From Plumapathes pennacea (Eukaryota > Cnidaria > Anthozoa > Antipatharia > Myriopathidae), in NCBI GenBank assembly GCA_964036295.1, contig OZ038464.1:18894443-18958442 (forward strand): a DNA stretch of 64,000 bases, in the 5' to 3' direction. The notes under the pieces were generated by a model. That model was not told the origin of the DNA. It did no database searches and was given only the letters and a program-made list of their open reading frames with translations. Every line of letters starts with the position of its first letter. Position 1 is the stretch's first letter. Made by a program: the position numbers and the translations under genes. Below, one piece after another: positions 1 through 11,340 of this stretch.

Positions 1-390
1 TTAGCACTCAATATAATTACCCCAGGACTTCGGTTGAGGAGCTTGGGGGACTGTGAGTTGAACTGCCATCATAGCAAGATATCAATTAAAGCACCGTCCT
101 CACTCTTTTCACCCAAGAAAGGGCGCACCCAGAATGCTTTGAGTGCTGCAAATACTGAGAAACCACGCGCTTCAAGCGTTGCCCGGTTACACAGTTAGGA
201 CAAATCAAAATAAGGAAGCACGGCATGCATGACTGGATTTGTTGGATTTAACCCTTTTTCAGTGATTCAAGCTTGCTTCATTTTGTAGGATGGCATTGAA
301 TAGTGGACTTAGCATCAGCACAAAGCTTGCTGACTGACCAAGGAAACATTATGCAAACTTTTACCATATTGTTGTGACTTGAGAAAGCAG
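1..390. other. Upstream region of the NEK-family kinase gene
   Basis: No open frame of note. It lies directly upstream of the kinase start codon at 391 and should hold its 5' UTR and proximal promoter. I see no convincing TATA box. The last 30 bases before the ATG contain no splice acceptor, so the ATG may sit in the first transcribed exon. Confidence 0.4.
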
Positions 391-3300
391 ATGGAGAAAT
401 ACGATGTTCTTAGCGTACTTGGAAAAGGAGGCTGTGGGAAAGTTGTGCTGGCAAAAGAGAAGGAGAGCGGGAAGTAAGACGAATAGTTTCAAAATTATTT
501 GTTAATAATATAGTAATATTAATAAAGTTGTTGGTGTAGTTGTGTTGTTGTTTATATTTATGTTATATCACACATTATTGCTGGCAGGTATTATTTGTTA
601 GAGGTTTGAAGTTTTGTAAATGTAGCTTCTGAGGCAACTGTTACTACAGGTTCATTTCATATCTCTGACACAAGTATGATATTATAAAACTTATGCACAG
701 GCTTCTGTCAATATATTCCAGCTTTTGTACCAATTAATTGCACCCCCCCCCCCCCCCCCCCCCCCCCCCAACTAGGCAACTGGATTTGTCACACCTGGCT
801 GCCTCAGGGATGGGGAAATAGTAGGGAAAAGAGTGGGAGGAAGAGTGAGAATTGCCAGCTTTTCTTGTTTGGTAACAAGGATCACTTTACGGTCACTGCA
901 TCCCTTCCTTAACTCTCCAGTGACTATATAATATCTAGATATGAAAATTACTGATGGCTTCTACCCTGGCTGGTAAAATAGTAATTATTCTTACAATGTG
1001 TATGAAGTGGCTTTATTAATATAAGTTTCACTTACCAGGCTTTTTGCAATTAAGGAAGTTGTTCTAGACCCCAAGAAAAAGATGAGAACCAAGGAGGCCG
1101 TCATCAAGGAGGCCAGGTGAGGAAAACAAACTGCAGTCTACCACTTTGTAACAAAGGTTTCTTTACAAATTCTCATCGGTAGGATCTGAAAATCACTTGT
1201 GCAGGGTTGAAATGCTACAGTTTTGTGTGCACATTAAGTTATTGATTTTGCATTTGATCAAAGGGTCAGGCAACAGCAATAAATAAACTCCAGTCTACTA
1301 CCTTGTAACATTAAGATCTCTTTGTGAGCCATGTTTTGTGCTTCTATTGTCAGCATTTTAGCACACCTAAAACACCCACATGTTGTTTCCCTCTTGGATT
1401 CTTTCTTTGACCCTGCAGAGGAGCAGCTACATCTTGTCCAGGTAAACAGTTCATTATTGAGCAAGAGTAAGAAAATTGAGTGGCAATGTGATTTATTTCT
1501 CCTCAATTTTTGCAGGATTTTTGTGATGGAGGAACTCTATATGACCAGATTGTTCAAGCAAAGGAGGTACTGTACAGTACTTGATTTTGAAGTGGTGATC
1601 CAGTAGATGAAGTGATTAAGTTTCAGTTGTTGAATATTTATTGCAGAAGGACATTTTATTTCCAGAGAGACAAGTAATGCAGGTACAGAATTGTTTTGAA
1701 TTTAAAGTCTTAACAGAGGGAATTTATCACAAGGGTTTGAACTTTTCCACAGGCAGATTCACCAGTTAGCTAGGTATAATTAGGTAGTTCTAGATATCAA
1801 GGTACAAACGAGTCAGTTGATAGGTAGGTCTGTACTGTAAGGTGAAAGGTTTTGCTGTTGCTCTTGATTGGCCAAGAATGTTGCTAAACTTGTTAGGACC
1901 AATTGGAAAAAGCGTAGTAGTGGCAAAACCAAAGCAATCACATGATTACTTTCAAATGAGTCATGTGAAAACAGCTCTATGGTAGATATTATAGATATTA
2001 GAAGTTAGATACAAACATTGATATAAATGTAGGCACAGTAACCATTTTTTGATTATCTGGAGAGTGAATTGGACATGCCTTTTGGATTTAAGAACAGAAA
2101 GACCAACATACAGTATTCCTTTTGTAACTGACAGTGGTTTGTCCAACTCACAATGGCACTTCAGTACATTCACTCCAGGAAAGTCCTCCACAGGTAAGTC
2201 TCAAGAAGTTCTACTTTACAATGCGTAGTCTGTTGTACAGTATGTAGTTTGTATGTAGTTTGGTGATCTCTTTCTTGGGTTTGACTTGGTTAGGCTATCA
2301 AAACTCTCTAACACTATTTACTAGATGTTTTGTACAGGGCAGGTTGTGAGAATTATATACTCCTATATCCTGGGACTAAAAGGGATCACAAACTAACACT
2401 GGACATTTGTGTAATTTTTGTTTATTATTTATTTCATGCAGAGACCTGAAATCACAGAATGTTTTCTTAACCAAGAAAGGAGTGGTAAAACTGGGTAAGC
2501 ATCAAGCAGTTGGACTTTTCATAATGTTATTACTGTTAATCACTCTGTTATACACTCTCTTGCCTCTGTGCCTCATCTCCCAGTGTCTCGTAAACTCACA
2601 TTGGTCTCCTGCTTTGTAGAGCTAGTTAGATTTTTTTCTTTAGATAAGTAGTCTATAATATGTACATGTATGGTACAAAAAAGCAAGGACATTACAGTGC
2701 TTGACATTAAGGTTTTAGGTTGGTTGCCTTTCAGACTGTAGATTGACTTCAAGCAATAGAAAGTTTCATAATTTCTGGTTGCCCGGCCCTGAATTTACAG
2801 GTACTTTCCAGACCAAAAATTTTTGGTTGCCCCAGGCATAGTGGGCAACGTTAATGTCAAGCACTGCAGTATTCTTGATTTTTGGGCAAAAGTTGACTTG
2901 AGACCAATCTACCCCCTCCCCCACCCCCAGAGAGTTCTGCCCATCGACCAAGTAAAAGTCCAGATCCCAGATCAGAATCTCCAGTATTTGAGTTTAGTGC
3001 CTCTGTTAATTATATGCTGGTTTTTCTTTGACATAAACCTGTCAGTCTCATATTCCTTATTTCTGTTTTGTTTCTTCAGGTGACTTTGGAATTGCTCGCA
3101 TGATGGAGAACACACTTGATATGGCACAGACTTGTTGTGGCACTCCTTGTTATCTGAGTCCTGAACTGTGTCAAGACTTGCCGTACAGCTCCAAGGCTGA
3201 CATGTGGGTATGTACAAATTTTCCTAATATACAGAATGCCACTGTTATTTTATTTTATTCAGTGCTTGACATTAAGGTTTTAGGTTGGTTGCCCTTCGGA

Positions 3301-4894
3301 CTGTAGATTGCCTTCAAGCAATAGAAAGTCTCATAATTTCTAGTTGCCCGGCCCAGAATTTACCTGCCTGACCAAAAGTTTTGGTTGCCCCGGGCAAGTG
3401 GGCAACCGTTAATGTCAAGCGCTGTTATTGCTTTTATTGATATTTTCCTCACAGGCCTTGGGATGTCTGCTGTTTGAAATGTGTGCGCTGCGTTACGCTT
3501 TTGATGCCAGCAACTTCGTGAGTTTATTCTACAAAATTGTGAAAGTTGAACATGGGGTGAGTGGTAATATACATATTCCAAGAAATAATCCAATTTTGCC
3601 TGTTTCCTTGAATTCCAAGAAATAATCCAACTTTATCTGTCCGTTGTATTTCCAGGAAGTACCAGAACGATACTCATCTTCAATACGCGATCTCATCAAG
3701 TTGATGTTGGCAAAATCTCCGGAGGATAGACCAACGTAAGTAGTGTTGCAATGACTATAGGCTAGCGCTACAAAACGCCGGCTTTGGTTGCCTTTGGAAT
3801 TTACTAGACAAAGGTTGGTTTACTTTTTGATCTTTCATGACTTTGTTTATCCGTTTGGTGTTTTTCCCTTCTTAGTGCTGGTGCCATTCTGAATTTACCT
3901 TACGTTCAGGAGAACCTTGTCTTGTTTATCAAAGAGAAAGAGAATCTGCAAGAAGCTCTACATGCCAAGTAAGACAAACTAACTAGATTGTAACTAACTA
4001 ACTAATCATTATGCCGTATGTATTATGTGGATGAACGCAATGCAATATGTCCATCGTTTAAGCTATCGTTTTGAGCGTTAGCCCTTTCTCGGAGCAAGTA
4101 TGGGAATTATGGTTCATGAGAGAGTTTATGAGGGACGGAGGTACATTGGAACGTGAGCATGTTATTGTATTTACTCGATGTGAAAAGCAACAGAAGATAC
4201 GTCTTCTTGCCAGGTAGTTCGACATTTCATACAAATAAGACATTACAAAAATAATTATAATATAGTAATAAAACTGGCCAACTCAACAACTCATTTACTT
4301 CTGAACCAACCAACCAGTGCGCCTACCTACCAATCTAATTTACAAACAATATAAAGATCCATTAAACCAACTAACAAAAGTATATAATGACCGAACCTGA
4401 ACAGCTGCATCGAATAAGCTATAGACCATCTAATACACCGTGTTTCTCTTCACAACAGGCAACTCTTGAAAACAAAAGAAGATAGAAACAAGACTCCGGA
4501 TTCTATTCAACGCCCTTCCTCAGCCCTGGCTGGCGCTAAACCCCAGAACTCTGCCACTCGCTCGCGCTGTAAGTCGGCTCACCCACAGCTGAAATCCATT
4601 GCACAGCCCTCACCTACAGAAGGGGAGAAAACAGGTTGGTGTGAGGTGATCGTTCAGAGGTTGTGTTTTCGTTCTCGCTGTCCTTTATTAGTTATTTCTT
4701 GATATCTATCTTTGTCAGTCGGTCAGATGATCTTTCTGCCTGTTTGCCTGTGTGTCTGTATCTTAATACCCTGTCTGGATTTGCATCGTTCTTTCTCATT
4801 ATCTATATTCCTCTAATTGTTTTACATTGCTACCTTCCGTCCTTCCTCTCTGTCTGTCTGTCTGTCTGCCTTTTTCCTTCTCTTCTTCCCTTCT

Positions 4895-4936
<42 letters not shown>

Positions 4937-7458
4937 TGTCTGTTTTTGCTGCTGCTGCTGTGTGTGTTTGTGTGTTTGTCTTCCAATGTTTTATTTCTTT
5001 GTGGATTGTCCGACAGACCTTGTTCATTCTTCGTTGCTTCCCAACCGAGAAAGTTCACAATATTTTCGTTTGTGCGGCGATTCCAGAAACTGTTCCTACC
5101 AAAGAAGCGGACGATGGAGGAACGTATTCAGACGATTTCGACGAATCGAGTGAGGAAGAGTATTCGGACGATTTTGAAGAAGACCCATCGATGAACGACT
5201 CTCTGAAACGACCGGTGTCCTCCATCACCAACAACGGAGAAAACGGAAACAAAAACGGAAACCAAGAGGAAAATGTTGACGTAGAATACGCCGACGATTT
5301 TGAACAAGACTCGGATAATGAAGAGGTTTGTAATAACTATAGTCTCCAAACCTGCCATGAACAAAATGTGTGAGTAGTGGTAGGAGAATTGATAGTCTGA
5401 CCAGCTTGAACAAAGCAAGAGATTTCTCCAGACTGAACTACTTAGCCCCACTGTATTTAATGAGGTTGTTTTCTAGCATTCGGTCACAGGGCGCAGAGAA
5501 GTTCGCTTGCTTTATTATGTAAAACCCTATATATTGACTTACATGAAGGATACCGAAGAACAATTGCATCGCGGGCGCACGAAGGCATACGTACAAGATA
5601 TAAAATTATTTATACTTAGTACGCGTCATATCAAGGCGCGCGTATGCCTTCGCGCGCCCGCGATGAAATCGTCTTGCGGTATCATTCATGCAGGTCATTA
5701 TATAGGGTTTTACATAATGGTAAGCAAGCGAACTCCTCTGCACCCTGTGATTCGGTGTTTTTCACCTTTAGTTTTTAGCTCACAGAACTAGATGAGTAGC
5801 TCTTGTTGAAGGTCACTTTGTGAATAGATTTAAGCAGTTCCAGTGGGGAGAGTAGGTTCTGATTTCCAAGAAAGACAGTTTCGCAGATTTTCTTAGAAAA
5901 CAACGAGACGGCACGATTTTCTCACATATTTTCTTAGAAGCATCCAAATTCTTTTCGGAGGGGAGAGGAGAGGGGGTGGATGTGTCTGAATGAGACCTCA
6001 ACAGGACCTTATGTTCTGATATATCGATTTAGGTTGTCTTTCTCTTGACAGGTGATAGACGACATACTAGAAAATGCCAGAGCAGCACAAGATGCAGAAG
6101 GTGAATGTATTTTTCTTGCACGTCGGATGTTTCTTGTACAGGACAATGAACAGCCCTACGCTTTTGGCTTGGTCTAAAAAAAAAAAAAAAAAAAAAAACA
6201 TGGCAGCATTCTCAGTCAATCAGGAACAAGACCCGGTCATGATCTGTTTGCACAAGCTAGCAAGTTTCGGTGACGTTTTCTCGCACTATTGATTTTGCAA
6301 ACTACTTTGGCTTCTGGTTGGTAATTAAAAGTGTTTCTTACAGCTTCTGTGATTGGTGTTGTGATTGGTGCTGTGATTACTAAGTCCACCTGATTCCTCA
6401 GCAGTCATTGTTTGTGGTTAAATTTCACTGTCGAGTTTGGCTTGCGAAAAGTTCGCGGACGTTTGAAGTTAGCATTGCGGAAAGTTGCTTTGGGTACTGA
6501 AAAATTTGGGAATCCAGTTGGATAATTCTTGTCTTTTTTCGTTCAGTGGACGAGACGGTTGTCGAGGATGAAGAGGGGCACGCATGCAGGCAAAAGCTGA
6601 AGGAGTAAGTTAGCTGTACGTGAATCTCTTTAAAGGAGAGAGAGGGATCTCTATCTTCCCTTGCACCGCACGTGAAGTGTGAATCACTACCATGCTGCTC
6701 TCTTCTGAACATAACACACTTAAAAATAATCAAAAACATCAAATCCACCCATCATGAATGTGAACACTGATAACATATTATAATGTACACATGGAGAGCT
6801 CTCATTAGGGCACATCTTTTGGTTTCATTTGACAGTTCAGGAGTTCTAGGATGAGACAAATTTGCATTTGTCAGTGAAAGGGTTAATGACGTGTCGTCTT
6901 GATGTTTTTAGTTTGTCTTCCTTTTTGTTGTTTGAATTTTTTTTTTCTTTCTTTTTTTCCAGACATGTAATGGAGGCTCTAGGAGTGGAGATGTTTGAAA
7001 AGGTCAAAGACAGTCTGGGAAAAGCAGGAAAGGAAGGGTCCAGCGAAGGGAGGTAAGCTCTATAGATTGAGAAAACTACTTGTAAAGATAAAATGCAAAA
7101 AGCACATTGCAGGATTGACAGCAAAGAACTGCACCGTGCGGCACTGCTAATGAGGTTTTGTTATGTCAACTCGAAATACAGTAGACCTCGCTTCACGTAA
7201 GAGAATGTAATTACATTACACCGTGTACCGTACTTCCTTGAATAAGCGCCCACGTTCAAATAATAATCTGACCTATATTAGACTGCGACTATACGACATA
7301 CGCTAGGACTTAATACTCAGCAGATGCATTCCTGTTAGATCATACCGCGAAAGTGAGAGCTGTTTTTTTGTTTCAGGCCTGAGTTTGAAAAGCTCGAAGG
7401 CTCAGCTTTGTTGGAGACGTGCTACATCGTGAATGCGCTGTTTCTTGAAGGCGAGTGA
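391..7458 (+). CDS. NIMA-related (NEK) serine/threonine kinase, complete 17-exon gene
   Basis: Exons: 391-473, 1039-1116, 1354-1441, 1516-1566, 1647-1682, 2135-2193, 2442-2494, 3080-3207, 3455-3556, 3656-3735, 3876-3968, 4459-4634, 5087-5325, 6052-6100, 6547-6604, 6963-7052, 7377-7458. They sum to 1545 nt (514 aa); all junctions are GT-AG and phases match throughout. Seen: glycine loop GKGGCGKV, catalytic Lys33 in FAIKEV, HRDLKSQN (HRD 131-133), DFG 151-153, and the NEK-type activation segment GTPCYLSPEL ending near residue 180. The kinase domain fills about residues 1-265 with all catalytic residues, so it should be active. The tail has a basic Ser/Pro-rich stretch, then three acidic Y[SA]DDF motifs (about 356, 368, 407), then a short helical end. 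NEKs act in cilia, centrosomes and mitosis; the tail is too divergent to name the exact NEK paralog. Confidence 0.93.
743..769. repeat. Poly-C homopolymer in NEK intron 1
   Basis: Uninterrupted run of about 27 C. It recalls the C and G tracts at the ends of the element at 13714-14609, but no other similarity is seen here. Length is likely to be unreliable in any assembly. Confidence 0.8.
2695..2867. mobile_element. MITE copy 1, termini CAGTGCTTGACATTAA
   Basis: Element of about 173 bp in NEK intron 7. It begins CAGTGCTTGACATTAA and ends with the inverse, TTAATGTCAAGCACTG. It has no coding capacity. It is closely similar along its whole length to 3260-3424 in the next intron but one position along, so both are copies of one family. 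No clear target duplication remains around this copy. Confidence 0.8.
3260..3424. mobile_element. MITE copy 2, same family
   Basis: 165-bp copy of the element at 2695, in the intron after kinase exon 8. It has the same inverted termini and internal GGTTGCC motifs. It is flanked on both sides by TTATT, a probable 5-bp target duplication. Confidence 0.82.
4841..4945. repeat. Simple repeats (CTGT)n and (TTTC)n in NEK intron 12
   Basis: A short CTGT tract is followed by about ten TTTC units. The long open frames across this stretch are low-complexity artefacts; only 5087 onward is real exon. Confidence 0.85.
5484..5750. mobile_element. Palindromic foldback MITE in NEK intron 13
   Basis: About 267 bp. 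The left end TCACAGGGCGCAGAG is mirrored by the right end CTCTGCACCCTGTGA, and complementarity runs inward for about 100 bp per arm with a short AT-rich centre. TTCGG flanks both sides, fitting a 5-bp target duplication. There is no coding capacity. The transcript of this intron could form a long hairpin. Confidence 0.85.
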
Positions 7459-7820
7459 AAATAATAATTCAATTTGAACATTATACTGTGTATACTGAGC
7501 AGAACTACACCCTCTGCCTTGGAAACTCGAACTTGTGTTTTCTTAGAAATGCGAACCCGTATTTTCTTGGAAACGCTAGCCTATATTTCTTGGAAATGCG
7601 AATATTTTTCTTGGAAGTACGAGTCTTTTCTTGGAAGCGTCAATTTTTGGTAATTCGAGCTTTAGAGACTTTGAATGTAAAGCTCTAAACTGTGTTAATC
7701 TCCAAGTTCTCCCAAGGTGAATGATTTGACACCTTTTTTCGGATATTAAAAAGTCTAATGTACCAAATTATAGGGTGAACTCTAGCTGCAAAATGGCTGT
7801 TAGCACTTATCTGTGCAAGA

Positions 7821-7963
7821 TTAAAGGCTGGTTCACACGGTAAAGCAAGCGCAAGAGAATGAAAACTTTTCCATTCTTTGGCGCTTGCGTTTGCATTTGC
7901 TTCACAAATTTTATCGTGTGAACCGGTCGCTTGCGCTTGCTTTACTCGTGTGAATCAGCCTTA
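7821..7963. mobile_element. Palindromic MITE, TIR TTAAAGGCTGGTTCACACG
   Basis: 143-bp element. The left end TTAAAGGCTGGTTCACACG is matched by the right end CGTGTGAATCAGCCTTA. Inside, AAGCAAGCGCAAG is mirrored by CTTGCGCTTGCTT. No coding capacity. Confidence 0.75.
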
Positions 7964-8349
7964 GCTATGTGTGAATGTGATATTTTGGTGAATAGTGGTT
8001 TCAAGTTTTTAAATTCAAAGAGTGTCTATAATTTGTAAATAGTAAGACGGGATTGTGTGAAGTTTCGTCTTTTGCTGTCATTAAAAGCGAGCGAGTGTGA
8101 TTCTAAAAGATGTTTTCAGACTGATGATCGTTTGAAAGATGCATCAATGAAACTTGAAGTCACTTCCGTTTGTCAGCAGTCATCACCAATACTATCTGAC
8201 GTTTCGCATCGTGTAAAACCCCGCATTTCTTATGAACAACTTATGTTATCGAAAATACGTTGGAACTCGGGTATCAAGTCTACGTTTTGAGTTTCCTGTT
8301 GAAGTTGAAGACTTACACTTGCTACCGTTTCTTAGTGAATGTATTCCTT

Positions 8350-8702
8350 TTAGGCTACGCTTACACTATACCGGATAGCTTTCCGTAGCATCGCAAAAAC
8401 GTACCGGATAGGCCTTCCGTTTACATTGGATACGTTGTTTTCGGAGTGATTTTTGAAACGGAGCGCTGTTGCTCCTCTCCGCTTCTGAAAGTGGTACGGA
8501 CCCGTATCGGATAGGAAAACGCTCCGATTTGCATTGACTGATTGTGACAACGCTGTTCCGGACTGACCTTGTGTTTACACTGTACCGGATAGGTTTTTCG
8601 GCCAAAATCGCTCCGGACCGATCTTTTCGTGTTTACACTGTACCGGATAGGCTTTCGCAACGGCTCAAAATCCTATTCGGTATAGTGTAAACGTATAGCC
8701 TT
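8350..8702. mobile_element. MITE with TIR TAGGCTACGCTTACACTAT and internal repeats
   Basis: About 350 bp. The left end TAGGCTACGCTTACACTATA is matched by the right end TATAGTGTAAACGTATAGCC. The interior carries repeated GTTTACACTGTACCGGATAGG-type units. The long minus-strand open frames here only reflect these repeats. Confidence 0.75.
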
Positions 8703-8732
8703 AGTCACTATACGACAAAAATATGATCAATT

Positions 8733-9205
8733 TATGACCCATCAAATGTTTCCTCCCGCGCGTGATTGGTAGAATCGCGAGACGTGACCGAATAACGTCC
8801 GCTCACGAGCGGACGTTATCAGCGAATAACCCCCGCCTGGCGAACTGTCGCTGTTTATTGACAATATCCGAACACAATTTTAAATATTAATCACAAAAAA
8901 CCATTACGAGATGACTACCGAGGAGGACATCAATTCATTTGTCGAAAAAGCAGTTGCAGAAAGCACCAAAGAGCTTCACAGTCCTTGCGCCATTATTTGC
9001 GCTGCGAGAGGAAATAGTTGAAGGATAATGAAGACAATAAACTACTTTTGGCTTCGGAAGTATGCACGGATAATTGTCCTTGGACATTATCTGTTCCTCG
9101 AGGCTCACAGTTGCCCTCGAACTTCGCTCTCGTCTCGAACAGATAATATCCTCGGACAATTATCCGTGCATATTTCCTCGCCAAAAGTAGTTTATTGTTT
9201 ATATA
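8733..9205. mobile_element. Interspersed repeat copy 1 with a palindromic head and decayed short ORF
   Basis: Homologous along most of its length to 56485-56928. Near the head is a perfect palindrome AACGTCCGCTCACGAGCGGA. An ATG at 8911 opens a short frame (MTTEEDIN start) that ends after about 35 codons in this copy; the other copy stays open about twice as long. The 3' half (9038-9200) is an inverted repeat: the arm with TATGCACGGATAATTGTCC is mirrored by GGACAATTATCCGTGCATA. It looks like a non-autonomous transposon carrying the start of a transposon gene; the family is not identified. Confidence 0.7.
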
Positions 9206-9631
9206 AACTCGGCTATTTTTGAATATTACCAAGGTCGATGTTTGTACGTGTTCATGCTTGCGTGGACTCGGCCGCACACAAGAAGTAGAAATTTTATGAT
9301 GTGTCATTTGTTCCCACACTGCATGATGCTTTTATTAGTTTGTAACAGTGACATGAAAACATGCCACCAGTAATTGGCAGACATATTTGGCTCAGTTTGA
9401 AGTCCATTAATGTTATTGAAAAATAACTAATTTGAATACCTTCTAGTCAACATTGTTTTGTTTTTGTTAGGATGTTATACGTGCTTCGCTCCGAAATAAT
9501 ATTATAATAATTAAGAATGTCGATGTGATTAAGTTTAGTTAAAGTTGAATAGGAAGGCAACAGCCGAGAGTGCTGGAACTTCCACTTCTATTTCGACCTA
9601 CAGACTAAAATTCCCCTTACAAGAAACTACA

Positions 9632-10642
9632 ATGCAGGTGGAATTCATTTTGCTATCTGTTCAGGTCTTAATCTCCTTTCTTGGAATATTGGGAAACATT
9701 TTGGTTTGCGTTGTGATCTACAGTAAGCGGCGCAGAAAATCTGGAACCGATTTCTACATCCAGGGTCTTGCTGTGGCAGATCTGTTGGTATTGTGCGTAA
9801 ATTTCCCTTTGGCCGTCATTAAGGAGAAACTTCCCTCAAACTGGCCTTTGGGTGAATTCACATGCCGCTACCTCTACTCGCTGCCTGAAGCATTTTACGG
9901 GGCTTCTGTGTGGACAATCGTTGCGATCGCTGTTCAACGTTATAAAGCGGTTGTGAAGCAGGCTCCAATTAGAGGCGAAAGAGTTCTTGATAAAGCGAGG
10001 AAAGTCTCAATTTGTCTGTGGCTTGTTTCGTTTCTCGTGTTCTCTGTCCCACTCTATTTTGCAGTTGAATACAAGGAAACGGCCATGGGAGAAACGTTAT
10101 GCTTTCCTAACTGGTCTGATAATCCGACTGAAAGGCGTCTGATTGAAGTGAGTTTCTTGTTCATCCTCTTGATTTGCTCCTACGTGGCTCCTGTGGTCCT
10201 CATACTTTTGACCTACGTTGCCGTATCGCGAAAACTCCACCAAAGCAGTAACTTTGTGACAGCCCTGCATATAATGAGAGCGGCGAAAGGACGAGCTGGA
10301 AGGAAGCGATCGTTCACAAAGACCCAGATACTTCGCTTAGCCCAGAACAGAAAAGCCAGGGCCTTTTTAACGCCAATCGTGATTGTCTTCGTGCTGTCTA
10401 TGCTCCCACTCAATGGTCTGCGCACAGGCTTAATTTTTAATGCCGAAATAACGGGGAAAGAATTCTTTCCAATTCTTTTGTATCTCGTTACTGTGTGTGT
10501 GATTATTAACTCTGCGGTGAATCCGCTGATTTATTCGTTGAATTCTCAAGAATTCCGTAAGGAGATAAAGCGCGTATGTGGGCAATGGAGCATGGTGGAT
10601 AAAAGAACTAGAGTTAATAGGCAACATGTCATTAGCTTATAG
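9632..10642 (+). CDS. Orphan rhodopsin-like (class A) GPCR
   Basis: 336 aa from the first in-frame ATG (9632) in one uninterrupted frame. Seven hydrophobic segments are visible. Landmarks: GN in TM1 (N22), LAVADLL in TM2 (D50), Cys78 at the top of TM3, QRY 102-104 where DRY is usual, an extracellular loop 2 Cys in TLCFPNW, and NPLIY 297-301 ending TM7. TM6 has MLPLN, lacking the Trp of the usual CWxP. The extracellular N-terminus is only about four residues from this ATG, and the frame stays open upstream to about 9545 without an ATG, so a 5' exon may supply the true start. It is a clear paralog of the receptor at 16004-17074; both resemble invertebrate peptide receptors in general pattern, and the ligand is unknown. 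Confidence 0.85.
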   Translation: MQVEFILLSVQVLISFLGILGNILVCVVIYSKRRRKSGTDFYIQGLAVADLLVLCVNFPLAVIKEKLPSNWPLGEFTCRYLYSLPEAFYGASVWTIVAIAVQRYKAVVKQAPIRGERVLDKARKVSICLWLVSFLVFSVPLYFAVEYKETAMGETLCFPNWSDNPTERRLIEVSFLFILLICSYVAPVVLILLTYVAVSRKLHQSSNFVTALHIMRAAKGRAGRKRSFTKTQILRLAQNRKARAFLTPIVIVFVLSMLPLNGLRTGLIFNAEITGKEFFPILLYLVTVCVIINSAVNPLIYSLNSQEFRKEIKRVCGQWSMVDKRTRVNRQHVISL

Positions 10643-11340
10643 CTTCGTTCATCTGGAGGCTTTTTTTTTTTTTTTTGCCAGTTTTTCTTTAACATGAAGC
10701 TATGGATTATAGGGCGTCGAAAAAAAGTGTGTTACAAGAAGTGATTTTGATTATCCTGTTCAAGGAACCACGAAGCGTACAAAGAGAATGTCTGATAGAG
10801 AATGATGAATACTTAATATATTGTTATTTACTAGTCAGGGAGTCATACGTTTGTACTGGCAGGGCAAACAGTTTGCAACGAACAATTTACTCATTAGTTA
10901 GGGATAGTCATGAGGAGTATAGGGAGATTGTAATGTGAATAGGGAACGCAAATTGCTTTTGAGATATGAAACCATCTGCCACGAATCAATGTGTTTATCC
11001 ATCGTTTTAACAAGGTTCTACAACAGCTTTTATCGTCTCGTACTTAATGTATGTGCTATTCTAAACACTTCTATAGGCTGTACAATTTGCTTGTTACCGT
11101 GTTGTATACAGAGTGATCTATCACGAATGTGCTATCAGGGTATGCAATTTTCTTAACGTTGGAGACCGCCATCTGTCACGATATTTTATACTTCGATAGG
11201 TCATACAATCTACTCAGTCTTTACTACATCGTGAACAGCATCAATAGATCTTTTGATATACGCTTTTATTTGAATGGTCACATTTTTAGGTTTCATTTGT
11301 CATTTTTCTTGGTTGAGTCAAATTCACTTTTGACAGGGAC
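10643..11340. other. 3' flank of the first GPCR gene
   Basis: Noncoding. The first stretch is probably 3' UTR, with a poly-T run near 10663. The rest is duplicated in unit B with small differences, and its end (about 11270-11340) contains an inverted relic of the dispersed 89-bp repeat. Confidence 0.5.

Larger units (their letters stand above)
7459..9631. other. Intergenic region between kinase and first GPCR
   Basis: About 2.2 kb without a supported gene. It holds the 3' UTR of the kinase, a short degenerate repeat at about 7520-7640 (TTTCTTGGAAAYGCGA-like units), two MITEs (7821-7963, 8350-8702), one copy of a repeat shared with 56485-56928, and from about 9240 the start of the duplicated GPCR locus. 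Confidence 0.6.
9240..11340. repeat. GPCR locus duplication, unit A
   Basis: First copy of a tandem segmental duplication. 9240-9480 matches 11345-11570, 9510-9605 matches 12255-12343, 10143-10888 matches 12962-13710, and 10890-11340 matches 14612-15055. Unit A carries the intact GPCR frame. Confidence 0.85.

Noticed and set aside
1757..1773. Possible 17-nt kinase microexon reading IHQLA
   Set aside because: It would shift the frame, and exon 1647-1682 joins exon 2135-2193 in phase to give the expected QVMQWFVQLTMALQYIH.
4663..5086. Long open frame running into kinase exon 13
   Set aside because: It is low-complexity CT-rich intron; the acceptor at 5086 and the phase from exon 12 place the exon start at 5087.
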